64,000 nucleotides of DNA. Origin: Algorimicrobium sp002414705. GTDB taxonomy: Bacteria; Bacteroidota; Bacteroidia; Flavobacteriales; Flavobacteriaceae. The DNA lies in NCBI GenBank assembly GCA_963972425.1, contig CAXAUF010000010.1, positions 3,846 to 67,845 of the forward strand, in the 5' to 3' direction. Both the position numbers and the translations under genes were made by a program. The notes beneath the pieces were generated by a model. That model was not told where the DNA came from, did not search any database, and saw only the letters and a list, made by a program, of their open reading frames with translations. Shown piece after piece: positions 51,046 through 58,700 of the stretch. Numbering within the stretch: position 1 is the first letter of the stretch; every line of letters begins with the position of its first letter.

Positions 51046-51053
51046 TAACTTTG
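51046..51053 (+). promoter_or_regulatory. -7 box of tatA
   Basis: TAACTTTG is an exact TAnnTTTG match 19 bases before the tatA ATG at 51073, on the plus strand in the divergent gap opposite the M23 peptidase gene. The -33 box is poor (TTTA near 51025). Confidence 0.5.
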
Positions 51054-51072
51054 TACTTTAAAATAAAATACG

Positions 51073-51249
51073 ATGATTTCATTAAGTATATTTTTAGCCC
51101 CAGGACCATGGCAAATTGTTTTAATTGTCGTGGTTGTTTTACTGTTGTTTGGCGGTAAAAAAATCCCTGAATTAATGCGTGGTTTAGGTAGCGGAATTAA
51201 AGAATTTAAAGACGCTAGTAAAGAAGAAGAAACTGATAAAAAAGAGTAA
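51073..51249 (+). CDS. tatA: Twin-arginine translocase subunit TatA/E
   Basis: This is a 58-residue protein with the TatA pattern: a short periplasmic N-terminus ending in GPWQ, one membrane helix (about residues 14-25, IVLIVVVLLLFG) with the hinge FGGKKIPEL, then the amphipathic helix MRGLGSGIKEFKD and an acidic-basic tail. TatA oligomers form the pore of the Tat pathway for folded proteins. The gene is short and easily missed, and an antisense frame over it (51045-51278) is longer but meaningless. It has its own promoter and a strong terminator. No tatC is nearby, which is normal in this family. Confidence 0.92.
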   Translation: MISLSIFLAPGPWQIVLIVVVVLLLFGGKKIPELMRGLGSGIKEFKDASKEEETDKKE

Positions 51250-51267
51250 TCTTTTTTAATACATACG

Positions 51268-51303
51268 AAAAAACCCAACCTGTTATCAAGTTGGGTTTTT
51301 TTG
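51268..51303. terminator. Bidirectional terminator after tatA and DUF4837
   Basis: AAACCCAAC (51271-51279) and GTTGGGTTT (51290-51298) form a 9-bp stem with a 10-base loop. A-residues precede it and T-residues follow (TTTTTTT from 51296), so it can end plus-strand tatA transcripts and also minus-strand transcripts from the DUF4837/LysM/pgk operon. Confidence 0.85.
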
Positions 51304-51324
51304 TATTTTGTAATGACTATATTT

Positions 51325-52302
51325 TTACTGAAAATCTATCGATTTAATAATCGCTTCCAACTCAAACATATAGTCGCGCTTTTCAACTGAAGGTGCAAAA
51401 GCAAAACCTTCAATTACTAATAGTCTATTATTGGCTTTATCATCTATAACATAGTTAACAAATGGCCCAGACATAAAGGCATTTTTTACATCCCAAATTC
51501 CTCTAGTTTCAATGGCTGGTTTATCATTTATAGTTGTTTTTGCTAAAAACGGCGTGTAAGCATCTTCGGTTATCATAAACGAACCATCTAGAGGTCCAGG
51601 AATGTGTACTTTTCCAATGGAATCTCTCATTTTAATTATCTGACTAACAACACTATCATTATCTTTAATGCCATTGTAAGGCAACTCATACAATAAAATA
51701 TTGGTAGTTCCTGTGGTAATATCTTTACGAATCCAGTAGAACTTTCCGTCTTCTGTAGCAATTCTATAAGCTGATGGAAATTTAATAGTAATTCCAAGTT
51801 TTTCTTTTATGGTATTATTTTCATGAACAGATAATTTAATACGACGCTGTTGTTCTTTTATTTCTTCATTTTTTAAAGCCATAACAATTTGTTCGGCATT
51901 GTCTCTTAATTGTTGTGAAATGATATCATTAGATTTCCCTGAAACAACTACAACGCGTTGTGGTCTGGCAAATAGATTATTAGCAATTTTTACATTTGAT
52001 GAATCGCTTTTTTCAATTTTTAAAACAATACGACTTTGTTGTGCAAAACCCGTAAAAACAACTGGTGGAAGCTGACTTAAAATAAAAAGCGGTTCGTCCT
52101 GCGGTAAGCCATGAACTGGTGCAGCTAAAATACTTCGTATGGTTTCTCCTATTTCCCCTTCCCATAAATCATTATCTATAACAACTGATAAATTATTAAT
52201 TTTACCGGAAGATTGTGACAATATGCGTTTATTTGAAGATTTACCTTCGTTACATGACGTCATTACTAGGAATGACAAGAAAACAAGTAAAAATTTTTGC
52301 AT
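51325..52302 (-). CDS. DUF4837 family lipoprotein
   Basis: This is a 325-residue protein with a lipoprotein signal (hydrophobic residues 3-16, Cys17 in MTSCNEG) and a mature part with several conserved stretches, for example VVIDNDLWEGEIGETIRS near residue 40 and PLFILSQLPPVVF. It fits DUF4837, a Bacteroidota family of unknown function. It is the third gene of a pgk, LysM transglycosylase, DUF4837 unit on the minus strand, ending at a bidirectional terminator. Location should be the periplasm or outer membrane by lipidation. Its link with the transglycosylase gene suggests a cell-wall role, but no motif supports a specific one. Confidence 0.82.
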   Translation of the reverse strand: MQKFLLVFLSFLVMTSCNEGKSSNKRILSQSSGKINNLSVVIDNDLWEGEIGETIRSILAAPVHGLPQDEPLFILSQLPPVVFTGFAQQSRIVLKIEKSDSSNVKIANNLFARPQRVVVVSGKSNDIISQQLRDNAEQIVMALKNEEIKEQQRRIKLSVHENNTIKEKLGITIKFPSAYRIATEDGKFYWIRKDITTGTTNILLYELPYNGIKDNDSVVSQIIKMRDSIGKVHIPGPLDGSFMITEDAYTPFLAKTTINDKPAIETRGIWDVKNAFMSGPFVNYVIDDKANNRLLVIEGFAFAPSVEKRDYMFELEAIIKSIDFQ

Positions 52303-52324
52303 GATAATAAGAAGTTTATATTAA

Positions 52325-53923
52325 TTAGCCTTTGGAAAGTTTTAATGTCATTCCTGGTTTTAAATTATTACTGCTAATATCGTTCCAATCTCGAATATTT
52401 TGAACAGAAATACCTGGGAATTTTTGCGAAATACTCCAAAGGGAATCACCACGCTTTACAATATAAGTGTTTGGTGTTGATTTAGAGCTGGTTGAGCTAG
52501 TTGTTGAACTACTCGTTTTGGCGACTGGATTTCTTGGATAAATAGTTAAACGTTGCCCAATTCGCAAATTATTACTTCGTAATCCATTCCATTGTTTTAT
52601 TTGACTGACACGAACACCATATTTTCTAGCTATTAAACCTAAATAATCGCCAGATTTTACTTTATAACGGACTTTACTTTCACTTTCAAAAAACTGTGGT
52701 AATGGTTTTTCTTTTGCATCAAATTCCGTTTTTGCTGCTGTGTAAATCGTACTTTCATTTGCAACAAAAGTGCCTACAGCTGTAATTGGCAAACGCAAGG
52801 CATAATTTTCTGCAGGAATAAATGGTATAATATCCAATTTATAGGACGGATTTAAAAACTGCAACTCTTCCATATTAACACCTGTAGCCTCAGACACTTG
52901 ATCTAACGTAATCATTTGTTTTACACGAATAGTATCTGTTTCAAAATGATGAAATGCTGGCTTTTCAGCAACTAATCCGTGTTCTTCAGCATACTCAAAA
53001 ATATACATAGTAGCTAAAAAAGCGGGAAGATATCCTGCTGTTTCTCGTGGTAAATTATGGCGAATATTCCAGTAATTCTCATAACCACCAGAACGTCTAA
53101 TGGCCTTTAACACATTTCCTGGTCCTGAATTATAAGCTGCTAATGCTAAATCCCAGTCGCCAAACGTGGCATATAAAGCTGATAAATATTTTGCTGCTGC
53201 TTTCGTGGATTTTATAGGATCGCTACGTTCATCCACATAACTACTCACATTTAAACCATATTCTTTTCCGGTTGCAAACATAAACTGCCATAAACCTGTT
53301 GCACCAACTCGCGATCTTGCTCTGGGTTTTAAAGCAGATTCCACGATAGCTAAATATTTAACTTCTAAAGGAACGTCTTCTGCATCTAGTTCTTGTTCAA
53401 ACATGGGAAAGTAAAAATGACTCAAACCCATGATTCGTTCAAAATAACCACGCCTGTTTTTTAAAAACCCTTTAATTACGCTTTCTAAAGATGGATTATA
53501 AGCAATATTAAAAGGTGTTTTAGCATTTAACCGTTCCAAACGTGCTTTTAATGTATCAGTTGGTAATTCTGGAAAATAAACTTCTTTGTAATCTAACTCT
53601 GAAATAACATTATAAAGCGTATCGTACAAAGCATTACTGTATAGTTCTTCGCGCCATTTTTGGTCTAATTCCGCAGTAAATTCTAAATCTGTTAGCGATT
53701 TAAGATCTACTGAATCTGTTTCAACTTCAATTTGTTTGTTATAAACCTGTTGACCATCAACTATAGTGTCCTTTTTATATGTTTCAGCAGCTTCTAACGG
53801 TTGAGACGGAATATGGGTTTTTACAACTTTCTTTGGAATAGAATCTTGCGCATATATCATTCCGACAGAAAAAATCACTGTAAAAAGGCTTAAAGCGACT
53901 TTCTTTTTAGTTATACAGTTCAC
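52325..53923 (-). CDS. MltD-like lytic transglycosylase with LysM domains
   Basis: This is a 532-residue protein with a signal peptide (about residues 1-25, ending MIYAQ). A transglycosylase SLT domain follows (about 150-310), with the catalytic glutamate in AIVESALKPRARS and the typical GATGLWQFM and AYNSGPGNV. Two LysM domains lie at about residues 420-462 (YKVKSGDYLGLIARKYGV) and 484-530 (YIVKRGDSLWSISQKF), separated by a Ser/Thr-rich linker. It cleaves peptidoglycan glycan strands in the periplasm. The start is GTG at 53923, with no ATG before the signal peptide. It follows pgk by 36 bases. Confidence 0.93.
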   Translation of the reverse strand: MNCITKKKVALSLFTVIFSVGMIYAQDSIPKKVVKTHIPSQPLEAAETYKKDTIVDGQQVYNKQIEVETDSVDLKSLTDLEFTAELDQKWREELYSNALYDTLYNVISELDYKEVYFPELPTDTLKARLERLNAKTPFNIAYNPSLESVIKGFLKNRRGYFERIMGLSHFYFPMFEQELDAEDVPLEVKYLAIVESALKPRARSRVGATGLWQFMFATGKEYGLNVSSYVDERSDPIKSTKAAAKYLSALYATFGDWDLALAAYNSGPGNVLKAIRRSGGYENYWNIRHNLPRETAGYLPAFLATMYIFEYAEEHGLVAEKPAFHHFETDTIRVKQMITLDQVSEATGVNMEELQFLNPSYKLDIIPFIPAENYALRLPITAVGTFVANESTIYTAAKTEFDAKEKPLPQFFESESKVRYKVKSGDYLGLIARKYGVRVSQIKQWNGLRSNNLRIGQRLTIYPRNPVAKTSSSTTSSTSSKSTPNTYIVKRGDSLWSISQKFPGISVQNIRDWNDISSNNLKPGMTLKLSKG

Positions 53924-53959
53924 GTATTTAGGTTTTAAAATTTGGGATGTTATTTTATA

Positions 53960-55147
53960 TTATTCTAAAATTGCAGCAATTCCAGGAAGTGTTTTACCTT
54001 CTAGACTTTCTAACATAGCGCCTCCTCCAGTGCTTACGTAACTAACTTGATCATCAAAACCAAATTGCTTTACAGCTGCAACAGAATCGCCTCCTCCTAC
54101 TAACGAAAAAGCACCTTCTTTTGTTGCCTCTGCAATGGCATAACCTAATGCTATTGTGCCTTTTGCAAAGTTTGGCATTTCAAAAACACCAAGCGGTCCA
54201 TTCCATAATATGGTTTTAGATTCTTTAACCACTTGTGCGAAATTTTCTTCAGTTACAGGACCAACATCCAATCCCATCCAACCATCTGGAATTTCGTTTA
54301 CTGCACAAGTATTAGTGTGTGCATTATTATCAAAAGCATCTGCTATAATGGCGTCTACAGGTAAATGGACTTGTACATTTTTAAGTTTAGCTTTTTCTAA
54401 AATGGCATTAGCAAGTTCCATTTTGTCATCTTCCACAAGGGAATTTCCTATGTTACCACCTTGGGCTTTTATGAAGGTAAATGTCATACCACCTCCAATA
54501 ATTAAATGATCAATCTTGTCTAAAATATTATCAATAATCGTAATTTTACTGGATACTTTTGCACCTCCTAAAATAGCACATACAGGCTTTTCACCCGTAT
54601 TCATAACTTTATCAATACTTTTTATTTCTTGTGCTAACAAATAACCAAAACACTTATTGCCAGGAAAAAATTTAGCTACAATAGTGGTGGATGCATGCGC
54701 TCTATGAGCTGTTCCAAAAGCATCATTCACATAAATATCTCCTAATTTAGCTAATTGATTTGCAAAATCTTCATTTCCAGACGTTTCTTCTTCGTGAAAA
54801 CGTAAATTTTCTAATAAAATAATCTGACCTGGTTCTAATTTATTTACAGCGTTTTCAGCCTCTTCACCCACGCAATTAGGAACAAATATTACTTCAACTC
54901 CTAAAATATCTTCTACTTTATCAGCAATATGCTTTAATGAAAATTTATGCTCAACACCTTTTGGTCTGCCTAAATGCGACATTAATACACAACTTCCGCC
55001 ATCTTCTAAAATCTTAATAATTGTTGGTTTTGCCGCAAGAATACGTGTGGTATCACCAACATTGAGGTTATCGTCTAAAGGCACATTAAAATCTACACGA
55101 ATTAAGGCTTTTTTGTTTTCAAAATTAAAATCATCTAATGTTTTCAT
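53960..55147 (-). CDS. pgk: Phosphoglycerate kinase
   Basis: This is a 395-residue glycolytic kinase. The N-terminal RVDFNVPLDDNLNVGD near residue 17, SHLGRPKGVEHKFSLK, LLENLRFHEEET and NDAFGTAHRAHASTT bind the 3-phosphoglycerate. The C-terminal domain has ILGGAKVSSKI, WNGPLGVFEMPNFAKGT and GGGDSVAAVKQFG for nucleotide binding. It makes ATP from 1,3-bisphosphoglycerate. A -7 box (TATATTTG on the minus strand, 55204-55211) lies about 57 bases before the ATG at 55147. It probably heads an operon with the LysM and DUF4837 genes. Confidence 0.98.
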   Translation of the reverse strand: MKTLDDFNFENKKALIRVDFNVPLDDNLNVGDTTRILAAKPTIIKILEDGGSCVLMSHLGRPKGVEHKFSLKHIADKVEDILGVEVIFVPNCVGEEAENAVNKLEPGQIILLENLRFHEEETSGNEDFANQLAKLGDIYVNDAFGTAHRAHASTTIVAKFFPGNKCFGYLLAQEIKSIDKVMNTGEKPVCAILGGAKVSSKITIIDNILDKIDHLIIGGGMTFTFIKAQGGNIGNSLVEDDKMELANAILEKAKLKNVQVHLPVDAIIADAFDNNAHTNTCAVNEIPDGWMGLDVGPVTEENFAQVVKESKTILWNGPLGVFEMPNFAKGTIALGYAIAEATKEGAFSLVGGGDSVAAVKQFGFDDQVSYVSTGGGAMLESLEGKTLPGIAAILE

Positions 55148-55203
55148 ATTGAAATTGTTGTATAATTTTTTAAATTAAAATTTTATTTAATATCAAAGTT
55201 TCA

Positions 55204-55211
55204 CAAATATA
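55204..55211 (-). promoter_or_regulatory. -7 box of pgk
   Basis: TATATTTG on the minus strand matches TAnnTTTG exactly in the 187-base divergent gap between pgk and holB. No convincing -33 TTG lies at standard spacing. The implied leader is about 50 bases and very AT-rich. Confidence 0.42.
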
Positions 55212-55322
55212 TATTTTTCAGCTAATACTAACTTAAATTTTAGGCTTACTTTAATAGTATTCTATCAAATTAAAAGCGCCTTTCTTTTAAAGTCTGTTCC
55301 ATAAAAAATGAAAAAAAATATG

Positions 55323-55330
55323 TAGGTTTG
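55323..55330 (+). promoter_or_regulatory. -7 box of holB, abutting the start codon
   Basis: TAGGTTTG is an exact TAnnTTTG match and ends only four bases before the holB ATG. The expected start of transcription is therefore at or next to the A of ATG, so the message may be leaderless. Confidence 0.45.
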
Positions 55331-55334
55331 CTAT

Positions 55335-56489
55335 ATGCTATTTAGTGATATTCTAGGTCAGGAACATATAAAAAATCATTTAACTCAAAGTGCTGATAAC
55401 AGCCGAATTCCGCATGCACAATTGTTTGTGGGACCAGAAGGGTCAGGTACTTTACCTATGGCTATTGCCTATGCGCAATATATACTTTGTAAGAATACTC
55501 AAGGCGAAAACACTAGCGGAAACGACGCTTGTAATATTAAGTTTAAAAATTTTGGTCATCCTGATTTACATTTTGCTTTTCCTGTAGCAACCAATCAAAA
55601 AATTAAAAAACACCCTGTTTCAAGTCATTTTTTAGAAGAATGGCGTGAATTATTAACCCAACAACCGTATGGAAATTTATTTGATTGGTACAAAAAATTA
55701 GGTATAGAAAAAAAGCAAGGACGTATAGGTGTAGACGAAGCTAAAGAAATTGTAAAAGATTTAACCTTAAAGTCTTATGAAGGTGGTTATAAAATAACCA
55801 TTATTTGGATGGCAGAAAAAATGAACACGGAAGCTGCTAATAAATTGCTAAAACTGATTGAAGAGCCACCAAATAAAACCATTTTCATATTAATTGCTGA
55901 AGATGAAGAGCAACTAATTAGTACCATAAGATCGCGTTGTCAAGTATTACATTTTCCACCTCTTCCTGAAGATGTTATTACAGAAGGTTTAATAAATAGC
56001 TATCAAATTGAAGCGCCTATTGCAGCAAAAATAGCGCATCAAGCACACGGTAATTATAACAAAGCATGTGATTTGGTATATCATGATAGTGAAGACACCC
56101 AATTTGAAACCTGGTTTATTTTCTGGATTCGGAGTGCATTTAAAGCTAAAGGGAATAAAGCTGCCATTCATGATTTAATTTCATGGAGTGAGGATATTGC
56201 TAAAACAGGACGAGAAACACAAAAACAGTTTTTACAATTTTGTTTAAATTTTTTCCGTCAAGCTATGTTACTAAATTATGGTGCAGAAGATTTGGTTTTC
56301 CTGGAACCAAAAACAGATGGTTTTAAGTTGAAAAATTTTGCGCCTTTTGTTCATGGAAATAATATTCTAGATATTTCAAATGAAATTCAAGATGCTATTT
56401 ACCATATAGAACGAAACGGAAATGCTAAAATTATTCTAACAGATTTATCTATTAAACTCACGCGTTTATTACATAAAAAAGCCAGCTAA
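55335..56489 (+). CDS. holB: DNA polymerase III subunit delta'
   Basis: This is a 384-residue AAA+ clamp-loader subunit. The Walker A position reads GPEGSGTLPMA, without the Lys of an active ATPase, as is normal for delta'. EKMNTEAANKLLKLIEEPP and STIRSRCQVLHFPPL (with the conserved SRC sensor) are typical. The zinc-finger cysteines are only partly kept. It helps load the beta clamp at the replication fork. The ATG at 55335 gives the conserved MLFSDILGQEHIKNHL start. It is alone on the plus strand, and its end contains a hairpin serving as terminator for the OmpH gene on the other strand. Confidence 0.93.
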   Translation: MLFSDILGQEHIKNHLTQSADNSRIPHAQLFVGPEGSGTLPMAIAYAQYILCKNTQGENTSGNDACNIKFKNFGHPDLHFAFPVATNQKIKKHPVSSHFLEEWRELLTQQPYGNLFDWYKKLGIEKKQGRIGVDEAKEIVKDLTLKSYEGGYKITIIWMAEKMNTEAANKLLKLIEEPPNKTIFILIAEDEEQLISTIRSRCQVLHFPPLPEDVITEGLINSYQIEAPIAAKIAHQAHGNYNKACDLVYHDSEDTQFETWFIFWIRSAFKAKGNKAAIHDLISWSEDIAKTGRETQKQFLQFCLNFFRQAMLLNYGAEDLVFLEPKTDGFKLKNFAPFVHGNNILDISNEIQDAIYHIERNGNAKIILTDLSIKLTRLLHKKAS

Positions 56490-56502
56490 ATAATAACTGG
56501 CT
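56474..56502 (-). terminator. Terminator of the OmpH/Skp-like gene, overlapping the end of holB
   Basis: AGCCAG (56480-56485) and CTGGCT (56497-56502) form a 6-bp stem around the holB stop codon. On the minus strand it is followed by six T residues (56474-56479). It lies 24 bases after the end of the OmpH-like gene, so it probably ends that message. Confidence 0.6.
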
Positions 56503-56526
56503 CATAAATTTTATAACCTATAAACC

Positions 56527-57048
56527 TTATTCTGGTTTCTTATAGTTAGCATTTAAAGCTGCTAAAATCTCTTTTGTTAAGTCATTTTTTTCATCACCAT
56601 ACATAACACTTCCTGCTTCATTACTACCTAAAATGTAAGTGTAGCCATTTTTCTTACCGTAATCTTTTACGTAATCACGTACCTTTTTAATTAGTGTATC
56701 AATAGTTTGTTGACTTTCCTCTTGAATTGTACTTTCTTCCAATTGAATACGTTGTTGTAACATTTGCTGTTTCTGACCTAAAGCTTGGTATTCAGCTTGC
56801 GCTTGATCTTGTTTCATACCTTGCGCTTTTAGTTGAAAGGCTTGCGCTTCTTGTTGAAAAGCTTGACCAATACTATCAGTTCTTTTTTGAAATGCTTCAA
56901 TTTTAGTTTTGAATTTAGCTTCAATATCTATTTTTTCTTGGTAGTCATTTACCAAGTCTTTATTATTTACAAAACCTATTTTTTGACTTTCGGTATTGCA
57001 AGACATTAGTGTTAAAAATAATAAGAATACTACGAATATGTTTTTCAT
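56527..57048 (-). CDS. OmpH/Skp family periplasmic chaperone-like lipoprotein
   Basis: This is a 173-residue protein with a lipoprotein signal (hydrophobic residues 4-16, Cys17 in LMSCNTES) and the OmpH/Skp fold. KIGFVNNKDLVNDY is the beta strand and helix start. A long coiled-coil region (about residues 40-118, rich in Q, K, E and A) forms the tentacle, and YTYILGSNEAGSVMYGD completes the body. Skp holds unfolded outer-membrane proteins in the periplasm. Lipid attachment is common in Bacteroidota members. It has a good promoter (57078-57110) and a terminator in the end of holB, so it is a single-gene unit. Confidence 0.88.
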   Translation of the reverse strand: MKNIFVVFLLFLTLMSCNTESQKIGFVNNKDLVNDYQEKIDIEAKFKTKIEAFQKRTDSIGQAFQQEAQAFQLKAQGMKQDQAQAEYQALGQKQQMLQQRIQLEESTIQEESQQTIDTLIKKVRDYVKDYGKKNGYTYILGSNEAGSVMYGDEKNDLTKEILAALNANYKKPE

Positions 57049-57077
57049 GATCTGATTTTTAATTTTTTAAATCGGCA

Positions 57078-57110
57078 CAAATGTAATAAAGTAAATAGAT
57101 TGTTTTTCAA
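57078..57110 (-). promoter_or_regulatory. Promoter of the OmpH/Skp-like gene
   Basis: On the minus strand TTG (57108-57110) is followed after 22 bases by TACATTTG (57078-57085), an exact TAnnTTTG. The start codon lies 29 bases further. The remainder of the 232-base gap to 57281 shows only an 8-bp inverted repeat (57266-57286) at the end of the methyltransferase gene and no gene. Confidence 0.55.
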
Positions 57111-57280
57111 AAAGACGAAAATTTTACACTATAGTATAAAGTTATTAAAAAATAATTTTTAATAACTAATACTGATCAAAAAGTGATTATTTATTTAGTG
57201 TTTTAAAGGCGTTTTAAAAATTTTGCAACAACAAACGTCTCACGCGTTTAAAACATGCTTATTTTGCTTAAAATTGCGTT

Positions 57281-58132
57281 TTAAGCCTTTTTAATGATAT
57301 AAATAAGAGAAGAATGCTCACCCGAACGCTTTGCTGCACGATTAGATTTAAAACCAATGGCAATTGCTTTTAAAAAATTCATTTTACCTGTTTTATATTT
57401 TTCAGAAAGTAAACTCACATAATACGCATCAAAAATCATAGGTTTTGTTTCAATAACTTTTAGTCCATGAGATTCCATTAATTGACTCATTCCTTTTTTT
57501 GAAAAATGCCAAAGATGTCTTGGCACATCATAAGCTGCCCAGAAGTTTTTATAGTATTCCGCATCATAACTTTGATAATTTGGAACGGCAATAATTAACG
57601 TACCTGAATTTTTTAAGAGTGTTTTATAAACACGTATTTGTTCTTGTAAATCTGGTAAATGTTCCAATACATGCCAAAGGGTTATAACGTCAAAACTTTC
57701 TTTTTCTAAATTAGAAAGTTCAACTATATCTTGAACTGAATTTTTGGTTTTAATATTAGCAATGTTTCGAGCTTCTAGATTAGGTTCAATACCGGAAACT
57801 GTCCAATTATCTTGTTGAGCTGTTTGTAAAAAATCGCCAGTTCCACAGCCAATGTCCAGTAAGTTTTTATCGGAATTACAGTATGAATTAATCAATTTCA
57901 ATTTACGCTTAAGTGCAATAGACCGAACTACGTGATAGGCTTTTTCAAACAAATTTCGTTTAGAATCTGTGTGCGAAATATAATCTTCACTTTTATAATA
58001 AGCTGGTAATTTTTCTAATTTAGGTTGTGGTGTTGTTACCAGAATTTCAAAATTAGAATGCATTTCTAATTGAAATATTTCTTTGGAAACGGAATAATCT
58101 GGAACCTGAAAATTGTAATTACTGTCTTTCAC
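57281..58132 (-). CDS. Class I SAM-dependent methyltransferase
   Basis: This is a 283-residue methyltransferase with the Rossmann fold. Motif I is LLDIGCGTGDFLQTA near residue 92, the acidic post-motif is SGIEPNLEARN, and VITLWHVLEHLPDLQEQI near residue 150 is typical of UbiG/Methyltransf_23-type enzymes. The C-terminal part is basic. The substrate is unknown, possibly a lipid, sugar or quinone. The start is GTG at 58132, because a stop codon lies two codons upstream and the next ATG (codon 24) cuts into the N-terminal part. It follows the lipoprotein gene by nine bases in the mnmG unit. Confidence 0.85.
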   Translation of the reverse strand: MKDSNYNFQVPDYSVSKEIFQLEMHSNFEILVTTPQPKLEKLPAYYKSEDYISHTDSKRNLFEKAYHVVRSIALKRKLKLINSYCNSDKNLLDIGCGTGDFLQTAQQDNWTVSGIEPNLEARNIANIKTKNSVQDIVELSNLEKESFDVITLWHVLEHLPDLQEQIRVYKTLLKNSGTLIIAVPNYQSYDAEYYKNFWAAYDVPRHLWHFSKKGMSQLMESHGLKVIETKPMIFDAYYVSLLSEKYKTGKMNFLKAIAIGFKSNRAAKRSGEHSSLIYIIKKA

Positions 58133-58141
58133 GTGTGCTAA

Positions 58142-58657
58142 TTAATATGCATTAAAACCCATTCGCATATCATTCAAATATCTTGAAACAATATATCTAT
58201 AAAATGAATCTACTTTCAAACAGTCTTCACCAGAATCTGTTTGAGCAACAAAACTAATAAAATATTTATCTTTTCCTTTTTTATACACTTCAGGATCGTC
58301 TTTCTTAAAAATAACATCTGTAAAGTCGATATATTTTGATGAATCTTTACCACTTAAAACCCTAAAATTAATCCAAACATCTTCTACTTCTACTCTAAAA
58401 TTGTACGGATTAAAACCAACTTCATCGGAATATCTAGAGCGCAAATATCTAGAAAAAACCGCAGGGCTTTTATAAATCTGAAACGTGAATTTATTTAGTT
58501 TACCTAAATCATCTTCGGCATTTTCATCACCATCTATAATATGATATCCATTAACATCTTGGACATTTTTAACGGGAATACACGATGAGATATTCAAAAC
58601 AAAGAACACAAAACACAAGGTAAATCTGTGTCCAATTTTTGAAAATCTAAATCTCAT
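58142..58657 (-). CDS. Putative lipoprotein of unknown function downstream of mnmG
   Basis: This is a protein of about 171 residues with a basic N-terminus, a hydrophobic segment (about residues 10-25, FTLCFVFFVLNIS) and a lipobox-like ISSC with a following IPVKNV. The mature part has an acidic start (DGDENAEDDLG) and a small alpha/beta domain. I do not recognise the family. The ATG at 58657 (MRFRFSK) is preferred over the ATG at 58693, because the bases upstream are a parS-like palindrome that would otherwise encode the first residues (FHVE). It lies between mnmG and the methyltransferase gene on one strand. Confidence 0.65.
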   Translation of the reverse strand: MRFRFSKIGHRFTLCFVFFVLNISSCIPVKNVQDVNGYHIIDGDENAEDDLGKLNKFTFQIYKSPAVFSRYLRSRYSDEVGFNPYNFRVEVEDVWINFRVLSGKDSSKYIDFTDVIFKKDDPEVYKKGKDKYFISFVAQTDSGEDCLKVDSFYRYIVSRYLNDMRMGFNAY

Positions 58658-58676
58658 TTGATATACATTCTTAAAA

Positions 58677-58692
58677 CGTTCCACGTGGAACA
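58677..58692. promoter_or_regulatory. parS: parS-like chromosome partitioning site 1
   Basis: The sequence CGTTCCACGTGGAACA has a perfect 14-bp palindromic core GTTCCACGTGGAAC (58678-58691). This equals the core of the ParB-binding parS sites known in other bacteria. It lies eight bases after the mnmG stop codon. With the second site at 60598 it brackets mnmG. ParB binding is inferred. Confidence 0.8.
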
Positions 58693-58700
58693 TTATTAAA

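Noticed and set aside
51045..51278. 77-codon open frame on the minus strand
   Set aside because: It covers tatA in antisense and extends into the terminator. tatA has clear family motifs and a promoter.
55335..56489. Loss of function of HolB because the Walker A lysine is missing
   Set aside because: Delta' subunits are normally not ATPases and commonly have a degenerate P-loop, and the SRC motif is intact.
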